A stretch of 51,281 nucleotides of DNA from JBHELT01 sp046262935 (GTDB lineage: Bacteria > Actinomycetota > CADDZG01 > JAHWKV01): contig JBHELT010000094.1 of NCBI GenBank assembly GCA_046262935.1, positions 1 through 51,281 on the forward strand. Direction: 5' to 3'. Shown here one piece after another: positions 36,301 to 48,300 of the stretch. Both the position numbers and the translations under genes were made by a program. Numbering within the stretch: the stretch's first letter is position 1; each line of letters starts with the position of its first letter. Below the pieces are notes generated by a model, which was given only the letters and a program-made list of their open reading frames with translations, had not been told where the DNA came from and ran no database searches.

Positions 36301-39300
36301 GGAGGGTTCCGGGCGTGCCGCCTCCGGTGTCGTGGAACGAAGTTGATGTACTGCTCGTGTTGAGGTAAAGCGGGACATCCATGGCCTGCGTTGAGCTTCG
36401 GTATATGCGGTAGCCGGTCGCAAGAGCCAGGCCGGTCCATGTGAGATCGACGGCGCCGTTGTTTGCTGTTATAGCCGAAGCGAGGTTCGACGCGAGCGTC
36501 TCCCCTTGCGGCGTGATGGCAGTGATCCTGTAGTAGTGGGCTCCCGCAGTCAGACCTCCGCCTGATGATTGCGTTGCGTTCAAGTTCGACGGCTTGACCG
36601 CGAACTTGTAAGTCAAGGTGTACTGGCCGGTCGTCGCGTCGAGAGCTAGTTGCTGGGTCTCATTAGCGAACGGAAGGCTGAGCCCGGTCAGTGATGTCGA
36701 GGTAAGCACTGCGGTCCCATCGGCGGACGCCGCCGTGTCGACGATGTTCAATCTATCCACGACACCAGAGCCATTGCGCAGGTCCGCAGGGTCGGTCCCA
36801 AGGAGCGCGATCGCGGTCCCGCCGCGAGTGCCCATGAAGTGGATGCGGTAAGTGCCCCCAGCCTTCTTCACTTCCACGTTGCCAGAACCGATGAGCGACA
36901 GAGACTCAAGCGCCGACTGAACCTGGCTCGCGGTCGCAGACGATGCAACAGTCACCGACTGGACTACACCAAGAGTTGGCGGAGATGCGGGCGTACCGGC
37001 TCCCCCGTTGTCGGTGAGGCTCAAGATCGATGCGCCGAGGCTGGCTAGCAGTGCGTTCTCACCGCTAGGCATCGTGCCGCGGTATACCTTGTAACCCGTT
37101 GCGCCAGGGACCGGGTACCAGGCCAGATCGGTCTTGCCGTTGGAGGTAACCGTCGCGTAAGCCTCGGGCGATGGCAATGATTCGCCAAGCAGACCCATGA
37201 TCGCGGTGACCATGTAGTAATAGTTGCCAGCAGCCAAAGTGCCATTGGTCAACCGGCTTTGGTGCGCACTCAAGTTCAGAGGCTTCGGCGAATAGGTCAG
37301 CTTGTACTGGCCCGATGTCGCTTCGACCTTGAGGATCTGGATCGAATCGACTGGGTCAACCGAGGTTCCCTGCGCCGGCGAACCGTTTGCGTAGTTGATG
37401 ACGTTAGCCTGCGGGCTGTCGCCGCTCACGGTAAGCATCGCGATCAAGTCGGTCAGACGCTGAACGTCGTTATGCACATTGATGGTGTCGGCCGCCGCAC
37501 CAAGGTTGACGAAGGTGTGGCCACGGATCCCCTTGATATCGACCAGATCCTCTCCGCCGGCTGTGTTGATCGCGGTCTTCGGTGCACGAGAGTCGGCCGG
37601 TCCGCCATCTAGGGTCTTGGTGTGTGTACTTGCGTCGGGAACGTTCGTGAACGTGTCGATGATCACGTGGTTCGCCCCGTCGCCGAGGTTCAATTCAAGG
37701 TCGGTGATGATCTTGAAAGTGATACCGCCGGGTTCGTTCGCACCAACCGGTCCGGTACAGCCGCCGAGCAGAACGTCTTCAGGACCACCGATGCAGCGCG
37801 TGCCACCCATGCCGAGCCCCGTGACGCGGAACTCGTTCAGTCTATGCAGCGTGCCGTCTTCATCTGCAGGTCCCCAGAAACCGTTGTCGAAGAAGATCTG
37901 CACCGCACCGAACGGGTTCTCCGAAGTGATGCCGTGCAGCGCTTTGTATGCGGCGTCGTTGAACGAGGCCGGGTTGTCTAGGTCGTACATGTACAGCAGG
38001 TTAGCCTGGGTTGCTTCATCGACCAGCAGGTTCGGGTTCGTGAGCAGCAGTGTGTAGGTGCTGTCGCTTGTCGGTGTCGTGGAGTCACTCGTGAACGGAC
38101 TGAACCATGGCTTGTCGAGCGTCAACGTCCAGTTGGGCCCACTTGTGATTCCGCCGGTGATGATGCGCGACTTGTTCTTCGCCGGGCCTGAAGTGATGAG
38201 GATGGTTGTGCCAACCAAGTCGGACGGAGACTGAGGACCAAGGTGCGTCGAGTTGAACGCGAGGTCCTGACCGATGTCGAGCACAGATAAGGTCGTGTGA
38301 CGGAAGATGACCTGGTATTCGCTTGCGTTCTGGGAAACGGTTAGATCCGCGGCCGCATCGACTGCCTTTAACAATGGACGAAGTGCGTCCTCGATGGTGA
38401 CCGCAGGAGCGTTGAACGCCAGGGCATCGGTGGTGCCTGCACCGTAGGTAAGTTTCATGGTGCCGCTAACGGTGTCGACCGCGATGCTCTGCGTCTTCTT
38501 GGATGTCCCTGGCTCAGCCGAGATCACTACCTTCGAAAGCAGGCTGTGCTCGATGGTGATCGTGGCGGCGATCGTGTTGTCGAGGGTCCCCGGAGTTGAG
38601 CTGATGACGTGACCCATAGAAGGCGTCTGGTTCAGTTCGCCAGGCAGCATCACAGGTTCACGCTCGAGAAGGCCGGTGCGGTTAGCACCTTCGCCACCGT
38701 TCACGAATAGAGGACCCTGGATCGCGTTCAATTGCTGCAACTGAGGCGCGAACACCTGCGTGTCTTGACCGTCGACCCGGGTGTCCTGATGCGCACGCAC
38801 CAAGACTGTCTGCGGAAAGTTCCAGTTAGCAGATGTGAAGTGCAGAACCTTGGTCTGACCCCAAGTCGAGCCACCATCGATGCTCACATCGACCTGCTGG
38901 GCGAACGAGACTATGCCACCGGTCTGCGACGTCCTGGTCGGTTGAGCTTGCACGGTCACATAAACATCAGCTGTTGGTTGTTTCGTAAGAGCGACGGTGT
39001 AGTCGTCGAGAGCAGGCAGGATCGGGCTACCCGTGAATGCATCGGCCTGGTTACCGAACGATCCTCCAGCGTGTTGTTCTATGACGTTAGTAGAACCACC
39101 CGACTCGATGACCCTGACGCCTGGCCAGTGGTTGTCGCCGATCAAGATCGTGCTCAGGTATGAGAAGTAGTGAGGTGCAGTGGCCGAAAGGTCCGCACGG
39201 TGGAACCCGCGGATGACGCCGTCATCGACCGCCCTAACTTCGACATCTTGGAAGACGTTCCAGTTGCTGGTTGTGAAGTGAAGGACCGTAACTGGGCTGC

Positions 39301-42300
39301 CGCTCACGAAGTAACGAACAAGACCAGCGCCGTGGTCGCCAAGGGTCACGTCGGTGTTGGCGATCGGTTGACCAGATAGACGAACCGATATGTGATCGAT
39401 CTCATCCGAAGTTGGCGTTGTGCCGTCTTGGCTAACGTTGGTGCTGGTGCCGGTTTCGGCAACGACGATCTGCGCGTGCTGGGCCGAGTAGACCGAGACG
39501 CGAACCGCCGGAACCTTGACCCCTCCGAAGAGACTCACTTCGAAGGCCGCGCCTGTGTTCGGAACGGATGACCACGGCGAGTTGACTTTGAGGCTCGAAC
39601 CATCGATCGCTATCGATGGCGAACCGCCAACAAGGCCACCTGAATTGAGCAAGAAGTGAACGTCGTTGCTCAGGAACAGGGTTCCTCTTAGAGCGACGTC
39701 ATAGATGCCTCCGACGAATGACACATCAACCATGTTGTCGCCGAGGACGGCCTCGATCGCCGACTTCACGGCGGCGGCTGTTGCGTTATAGGCCATGGCG
39801 CCAGTGGTAAGGCTTCCAAAGGTCAGCGTGAATGATCCGCCGGTTGCAGCACCGATGGTGACATGCGTCAGGTAGCTGCCAAGCACGAGTCGGATCTGAC
39901 CCTCTGCTTCTGGATCGTTTCCGCTGATCTTCAGGTTAGTGCCGCGCAATCCTTCGGGAAGGTCCGCTGACGGTAGGAACGACGCGAACACCGGTGTGTT
40001 GGCAGTGACCGTTGCGTATTCATCGCCAACGGTGTGTGGGTTCTGGTCGATGCTTGGGGCGGAAACAACCGTGCCCTTGATGAGGTCCGAGCCCGTGCAG
40101 TTGGGGGCCGGAGCCGGGTCTGGAAGTGGCGGAACCTGGTTGGAGCAACGGACCGTTGCCGAGTTCTGGAAGTAAAGGTTCGTGCCGATCTTTTCGGCCA
40201 TCACATCGACGACGAACCAAACCTGTTGGGGGATCCACCAGTTGGAATCGTCGAAGACGAGGCTCTGCGGCTTCGCAAGGGAAAACCCGCCGTTGACGCT
40301 GGTCTGGACCTTGATCGTTCCGCCTGGTGTCGTACCAACTGCATCGGCCGTCATCTGGTTGATGTTCAAGCCACCCTTGCCGTTGATGAACGTGATCGCA
40401 TAAACGGTTCCCGTCTGCATGACTTGGACGTTTCCTGCTCCGACGTTCGACAGAGCCTCTAAAGCAGCTCTGACCGTTGCTGCTGGTGAGTCCCATGACA
40501 GAAGGGATGTCTGTTGGGCATCTAGGTGGAGTCGGAACTGTCCGCTTGATATCTGGATCAACGACACCGATTGCGTTTCGTTGGAAACATCGATGAATGG
40601 GTTGCCTCCAGAGTCGAGCAAGGCCAAGCCCTCGGGCGGTTGGATGTTGACCACGACCTGCGTGTTGGTGCCTATCGGCCTGGTTAGCGCAACGGCGAAA
40701 TTATCTTTCGTGTGGTTCGAAGTACTGAACGTCCCACTGCTCGATTGGACAACGAGCGACCCACCATCGGTTTCGGTCACAACGATGCTCGGGGTGTCGT
40801 CATCTGCGACATTCGCGGACACTCCAACCACATTCAGGCCGTCATAGGACCCGTCGGTGCTCTCGACCGAGTGCGTGATGATGCCACTGTGTCCAAGTAG
40901 GTCGTTGGAGATGACGCCGTTGACGGGGGTCGGCCCTTCAACGCTGATGAAGTCTGAACCCAAGCCACCGTCGATCTCGGTGGTGAATGTCGGTCCGGTG
41001 CTCTGAACGAAGAACCGGTCGTCACCCGCGCCACCATCGACGGTTAGCGCCTCGATATTCACGAAGCTGACATGCAAACCTGCACCGAATACTCCCGTCG
41101 ATGTTACGACGAAGTCATCGTTGAATTCGGTACCGATGATGACGACGGTGTCGAATCCGTCACCACCGTCGATGTTCACCGGAGCATTGACCGCGTACTG
41201 GATGAGGTCGGCACCGCCGCCACCCGAGAGGTCGGTCAGAGCGCGGTGATCCTCTTGAGAACCTGCCAGCGCGAACGCCTGAACGAGGAAGTTGTCGTTT
41301 CCTTCATCGCCGAACAGGTTCAGGGTGTCGAGGTTGTGGAACACGATGAAGTTGTCATTGCCAACCCCACCGTTGATAGTCATGGGCTTGCTGATGCCGT
41401 TGCTCAACCATCCTTGAGTCGTTTGGATCGTTGCGAATACGTCTTCGGGCGCGACGCTCGCCAGTTCCGGCGTCCTGCGTGAACGGTAGAGCTGTCCGAT
41501 CTGGAAGAAGTCGTTGCCTTGGTCGCCGTTCACGGTGATCGAAGTGCGCGTGTCGTCGACGTAGAACTGATCGTCGCCGTTTCCACCGTTTATCACGATC
41601 GACTCGAGTTGCTGGTTGTAGTTCACACGCTCGAACGGATCGGCCGCCGCTGGGGTCAGAGGGGTTGGACCATTGATCAGTGCGGCGAATGCAAGCCCTT
41701 GGTCAGATGTGGCAGCACGCAGCAGGAACACGTCGGGAAAGTCGGTGCCGGTGACGTTGAGCGAATCGCCGCCATCACCAGGAACACCAGAGTCGAAGAC
41801 ATTGATCAGCGAGCGCGTGCGGCCACCGATCAGGTGGACATCGTAGGTGTCGCCTCCCCCGCCGCCATCCATCGTGACGATGGCGTTGATGCCGTTGGAG
41901 CGCAACGAAGACGTGCCGCCCTGCAGCAATGCGACCGCGCGATGTCCGAGAGCGTTGGTGAATTGGATCGTGTAGTTGCCGGGTGTGCCTGTCACCAGAA
42001 CATTGTCATTACCATTCGTGTCCCTACCGATCTGCGGAAGCACCACGAGAGCAGCCTGGACCGCGGCGGGGGCCGCGTTGACTTCGATAGGTATGGTCGT
42101 TTGGCGGGCATGGACCGCAGTTGTGGTTGGCAGGGTCCCAGCGGTCAGAGCGACGATGCCGTCGTCGAACACGTTCGGAAGAACCGACGTCAGGTAACCG
42201 GTTTGGGCGCCTGCGCCCGTGCCACGCCATACGCGGTAACTGACGGCGTTGGTGACTTCGCCCCACGACAGTTTCACCGCGCCGTTGTTGCCAAGCGTCG

Positions 42301-45300
42301 TATGAACCTCAGCCGAAGGCAGTGTTTGACCTTCACCGGTGATCGCCGTGACCACGTAGTAATAAGTCCCGGCCGTCAAAGTTCCAACTGCATTCGGGTC
42401 GGTTGCTAGACCAAGCGGTCTCACGTCGTAGGTGTAGTCGAGGCTGAACGAGCCGCCGAGTTCGTTGTGGCAGGTCGAGCCAACCGCGTTGTTACAGATG
42501 GCGATCTGCTGAATCGCATCGTGCGTCCCGGTACCGGCCTGGGTCGATGCGATGACCAAGTTCGATGCGAGACAGATGGCAGTTGGCGTTGCGTGACTCA
42601 AACAAGCCGGCCTGCTTGGTGCCGCGTGCCCAAGTGCCTTGACGAACGTGATCATGTACGAACCGTCAACGTCGCTCTTCGTAACGTTCACGTTCGGGTC
42701 GCTCGCGATCGGGTCGGCCCCCAGGTTGATGGAAGACAGGTTCATCAGCGCTTGCTGAACACTGCAAAACTTCTGAGTTGAGTTCTGCAACTGCACGCAC
42801 TGTCCGGTCGCCGGGGCGTCCCAGGCGATCGGCGTTGTGAACTGGCCATTGAACGACAGCTGGAAGGTGCCGCCGGTCACATTTGTGACATCGACGCGCT
42901 CAACTGTCTCGCCGCTTCCGTCGTTGGGTTGCTGAGACACGGTGACGTGACCAACGACATCGCCCGGCGTGAACGGAGCCAGCGTAACTGCGTTCAGGTT
43001 GACGTTGGCACTATCGGTACCTTGGCCTCCGTAGAAGAACGTGTCCTCGTAGATCGATGCGACACGGAATCGATCGGTGCCGTTCCCACCGTCTATGAGC
43101 ATGGGGATGACTTGCGGCACGACCAGGTCGACATCGCCAAGGATGTTGTTGAAGTCGATATCGAACCCGAGGCCACCGTGATCGGTTGCTGTCAGGTTCG
43201 TTGGTGCGCCGGCGAAGGTGAAGGCATTGCGGATCGCGGTCTGGAAGGCAGCCACGCTGACGTCCAGCGGCAACGCGGCCGTCTCCATGAACTTGTACTT
43301 GACCGTGAAGAACCCGTTGCTGTCAGTGATGTTTTTGCGAACTCTGACGAACTGGACCTCGTCTGTGGTGCCTTGAACCCCAGGCGTCGTTGTCGAAGCC
43401 GAGACCAGTTTGTTACTGAAGGTCGCAAGCAACTCGTTCACGTTCCCAAGCGAGTTCGGGAATGTGACGTCGAAAACCCCGCTTCCGTCCGTGACCGTGA
43501 CTGCAGACAACCCAGGTAGTGCACGCAAAGCTGTCTGGAGCGCCGCGTTCCCGTCGTTGAAGTTAAGCAGGCCAGTGGTGTGCGGTCCGTTGGTGTCGGT
43601 GTAGGTGAGGCGGAACGTATTCGTAGTGTCGATAGCGCCGTCATGGATGTTGATGTGCTGCTTCTCCTGGACGGTCCCCAGCATCCCCTGCGTGAGCGTG
43701 TTGATCGTGATCAATCCGTCCGAGGCGTCGAAAGCAGTCCTGTCCAATTTGACAGTGGACAAGATCGGGAATGTGTCGTTGCCGTTCCCTCCTGATATCG
43801 AGGCCATGACGGCTGGGGACTGGTCGAAGAAGAACACCTGCCTTTGGCGCGTCGCGGGTAGCTGCGGACGCAGAGCGTCTCCGCCCACAGTGAAGTTGTC
43901 GTCACCAGAGCCGAGCAAGATCGAAAGCCCTTCGAAGTCTTCGAACTCGATGCGTCCCGGGCCAGCTCCAGTTAGCGCGAGCGTGCCTGCATCGAATCCT
44001 GAGAAAAGGGTCATGCCCAGGCCACCTACGCCGCCAACTTCGGTGCCGTCGGGCGCAGTCTGACGGCGCTCGATCCAAGAGACCAGGGTTCCATCTCTAC
44101 CGGTTGAGTCGCTGTGATCATCGGCGATCAGAGTGTCTAGACCAGCGCCACCAACGACGACGACCGGTCCAAGGCCGAAGGGTATCTGAACGCCCGGCCG
44201 CGAGAGTCCCTTAACGTCACTCAAGCTGCCGCCACCGATATTGACGATGTCATTGCCAGCGCCGCCATCGATCTTTACGGGAACAACGTCGCGCGTGCTA
44301 TCTACCGTGATCCGGTCGGCGCCATCATTGCCGTTGACAAGGATGGCGAGAACGTTCTTGTCGGGGTCGGGGTGGTGATAGGTAACCGTTTGGGATCCGG
44401 TCCCTGTGATCTGAGCATCGGTCACAACGATGGTGTCGTCAACGCTGCTTCCATCGATGACTATCTGATCGCCAGAGTCCCAAGGGTTCCCGCGATCGTT
44501 CACATCAACCTTGATCTGATGTCCGACCGCGTTGCCGAAGTCGATGAAGTCGTAAGTGTCGTTGCCACCCTGACCATCGAGTGTCATGACAGCGGCTGCG
44601 GTCTGGTAGATCGTGGAGATGTCGGCACCCTTACCACCAAGGATGGTGGTGAACGCGTCCAGGTGGTCGACCCGGATCTCGTGGATGTAGTCGACGATGT
44701 CGCTGATGAAGGCGCCCGTGGAACCGGACAGGTCTCCCCAACCGACAAGGATCATTCCGTCCTTCAGGTAGATGTGGAGCGTCTCGGTGCGGCCGCTCAT
44801 GTCGAGAGTCTCAGTCCCCGGGCCTGCCGTCGAGATGTGAACGATGCTTCCGGAATTGATCCCGAGGTACTTGTTGATACCGGCGCCGCCATCGATCGAA
44901 TCGTCGCCGCTTCCCGGGTCGATGGTCTCGTTGCCCGCTCCACCTATGACTTTGTCAGCACCGGCACCGCCCTTCAACAGGCTTGCTGCAGGACCACCGA
45001 TGAGCGTGTCGTCACCCTGCCCACCGTCGAGCACGTCGCCGCGGTTCGCGTGTCCACCGTCGAAGGCCAGCATGCTGGTCAGTGTGTCGTTGCCATCGTC
45101 ACCGAACAGTTGAGCGCAGATGTTCTTCGCATCGTCACAGGCCGACTTCGCAGGCCCAATGATCTTGTCGTTGCCGCCGTTCCCATGGATCTCGAAGGTG
45201 ATCGAATCGTCGTTAACTCCGCCGAGGTCGATGATGTCGTCACCGGCGCCGCCCGATGCAATGATCTTGTGAACCCCGGAGAAAGTCTGAGCGTTGCCTT

Positions 45301-48300
45301 CATCGCGGTTGAATTGAGATGACCAAACGGAGATGGTCCCCGCATCGCCCTTTACATGGATCTCCTCGCCGATGTCATCCAGATTGCCAAGCAAGCGGTT
45401 CTTGGAGTTGGGTCCTATGGCAAGCGTAAGCGTGTCGCCGTTCTGAGTCCCCAAGAACGCTGGCCGCTTGAACGGCACATCGAATGACAGCAGTTTCAGC
45501 CGGGCGAACTCGAAGCTGTAGGTGATCTTCGTGATGAAAAGGTTGATCTCGATATAAGCACGCAGGAAGAAGTCGAGTTCTCCTGATATATCGAACACCG
45601 CAAGTGGATCACCATCGTTGGCAAGTACGTTCGCCTTCATTTCATCGAAGCGGATCTTTCCGTCACCGTCGAGGTCTGCGAAGTTGAAGTTGATGTTGGC
45701 ATCGATGCCACCTTCGACACCAACCGTTGCGATAACGATCGAAAGTGCAGCGCCAACGGCGATCTCGGCATGCAATGTCGCCTCAGGAACGTCGCTTCCA
45801 CCTTCGCATGGTTGCAAGTCACAGAAGAAGAAGCCCTTGAGCAAGCTAGCAGCGTTATGCGTGCTGAAGAATTCCTGTAAGCCAAGGGTGTCATAACCGA
45901 AGCTGATCTTGAGCGACGCACCGATTCCGCCTTCGAAGGTTCCGACCAGTGGCCCGATGATCGGGAACATCTGCCGATAGTTGAAGTTGAAGCCAAGTTC
46001 GGGAAGGTTGACGATGACAAGTGTCAACGGCTTACCGAGGATCAGGTTGATGAGTTTCGACGGGTCTTGGATCAGCGGGAACTCGACTCCACCTGGATGC
46101 GTGACCCCAGCGGTGAACTCTGAGGTCGAAGAACCAGGCGTCCCCTCGAATGATGGAGCCGGGATGTTCGACAACGCGGTGCCAGCGAAGCTCGCCATGT
46201 TCCGTAGGTCGCTAACGCCCGCGGGAAGTCCGAGGTTCACGCGCGAATCGATGAAGTTCCAGTCTGGAAGTGACGTGATCGGGCTACCTGAGAACCCACC
46301 GGAACCGAATGATGTGTGCGACCCCTCGACCAGAACCAGATCCCCGAAGTTGAGTTTCACGGGGCCTTCGCTCGAGGCCTTCTTGACTAAGTCGATCAGC
46401 CGGTAAAGCTCCAGCACGAAGTCGAGGAACGCGACGATCTTGGGTCCATCGTCGGGGTCGAAGAAGATAACGAGGTCTTTACCCGTGATGGTCTTGCCTG
46501 CCAAGTCAGATAGCAGCGGGATGCGTTTGTTAAGGAACCCATCAGGGCCTATCAACCATTTCAGCGGGTCGAGGATCTTCCCGATCGAATCGAGGATGGG
46601 TCCTGCGAACTTCGATATGAACGAACCGAGGTCCAAGGTGATGTCCGCGAGGATGACCTGCGGCGGCATGATGTCGAATCCGCCGTTGAGCGACCAACGG
46701 AAAGCGAAGTCGACGAGCAGTTTTGCCTCGATCGACGGAAGAACGTTGCCGAAGTCTCCCCCAAGCGTGCTGAAGTCAACACGGATGTCGGACCGCAGAA
46801 CCGCGCCACCTGAAAGTGTTGGCTTGAAGATGTCGGTTAGCGACGAGGAGAACAGTTTGGTGAAAGTCAGCATGCCGTGGCCGGCCGCCCCTTCCGGATC
46901 CGCGATGTCTATCGAACCACCGAAGAACAGGCGTGTCAGTTCTTCGTCGTGTGGGTTGAAGGTTGGTGTGTTGGCGCAAACGGTGTTGGCGGTGACTTTT
47001 CCATCGCCGTTCAAGTCGGTGCCGTCTTTCATGTGCAGTGCTAGGAACAGCAGGTTGCCGTTGATCTCGGCCCTCTTTGGAGTTCCGTTCGTGCCGTTGC
47101 ATTGGACATCAGAGAAGACCACCGACGCGGACAAACTGATCTCGTCGGTCCCACCTGAAAGCGGGTTATCGGCAACGAAGTAGAATCCGCGGTTGGTGTC
47201 TACACCGAAACCGAAGTTCAGTTCGAAATGGATGTTGCCCTCAGGCTGGAACTTGGCGTTAAGACCAAGTACGGGAAGTCCAAGGTCGAATCCGATCTCG
47301 GGGGCCTGGAATGGGAAGTCTTTGACGTACTTGAAGAGGAACTCGGCTTCCTGCGCGTTGAATACGTTAACGCCGTTGGTCACAGTCCTATCGGTGCGAA
47401 GCATCCTGAAGACGATGTCGTCCTGCGTTATCGAACCGTCCGAGCCGACACCTTGGTCGTTGGGGTCGTTCGGATCTTTCGCATGACCGACGTCTTGCAG
47501 GCCGTCGTGGAAGATGCTGAAGAGCAAGCCTTGGATAGCGTGCACGATGCTGTCGAGGCCAGCGTTGTTCTCTCGTAGCAAGGTCGCTAGGGGTTGAAGG
47601 ATGCTGCCTCTGAATCCGCCGATGAGGTTCGCAACCGGGTTGTTAGCCAACAGGTCGCCAACGAACGGCAACTTGACTCCGAGGACCCTGCCGCTGATCG
47701 CGTCTTGAAGGGCGCCCATGATCGAGTCGAGCCCATCGACAACGACCGAGGGATCCGCCAGCAACGCGAACAGGCTTGGCAACTGCGGCTGGAAGTGGGT
47801 CCAGTCCGGAGTGGCGAAGTGGAACGTGAATGCACTGCCTGGGCTCGAGAACAATTGTGAAACATCGACCGAGATGGTCGCCCCAAGCAGGTTGCCACCT
47901 GGGGCCCCTGAGCCACCGAGCGCTGGGTCGTTGTTCGGGATCTGGAAGCCCTGCGTTCCAACGAATAGCGGGAGGCTGACCGCCGCGAAGTTGCCCGAAC
48001 CTGCGGTACCGATGAACCCGATGCTGCTAGTTCCAATGAAGCTGCCGAAGGAGCCGACATCGCTCGTCACGCTAGACCCAGACAGGCCCAGCAGAACCAT
48101 CCTGCCGTTGGAGTGTGGGTCAAGCAGATGCAGGTTCAAGGTCCCGCCCACGGCAGCACTGCCATGCTTCACGAAGAGCCCGAACGGTCCGACGCGGGCC
48201 TCGAAGCTCAGGTCATTCGCCGCTGCCCCCGCATCGATTATGAGCGCTGTTCCCAGAGCACCCGTCTTGATGAAAACGCTCTTGTCAGTGCCTGTTGTGT

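Noticed and set aside
32525..45270. Tandem DNA repeats or CRISPR-like array in the Gly/Asp-rich region
   Set aside because: The periodicity is at the protein level (RTX nonapeptides); the DNA units are not identical and have no constant repeat-spacer pattern.
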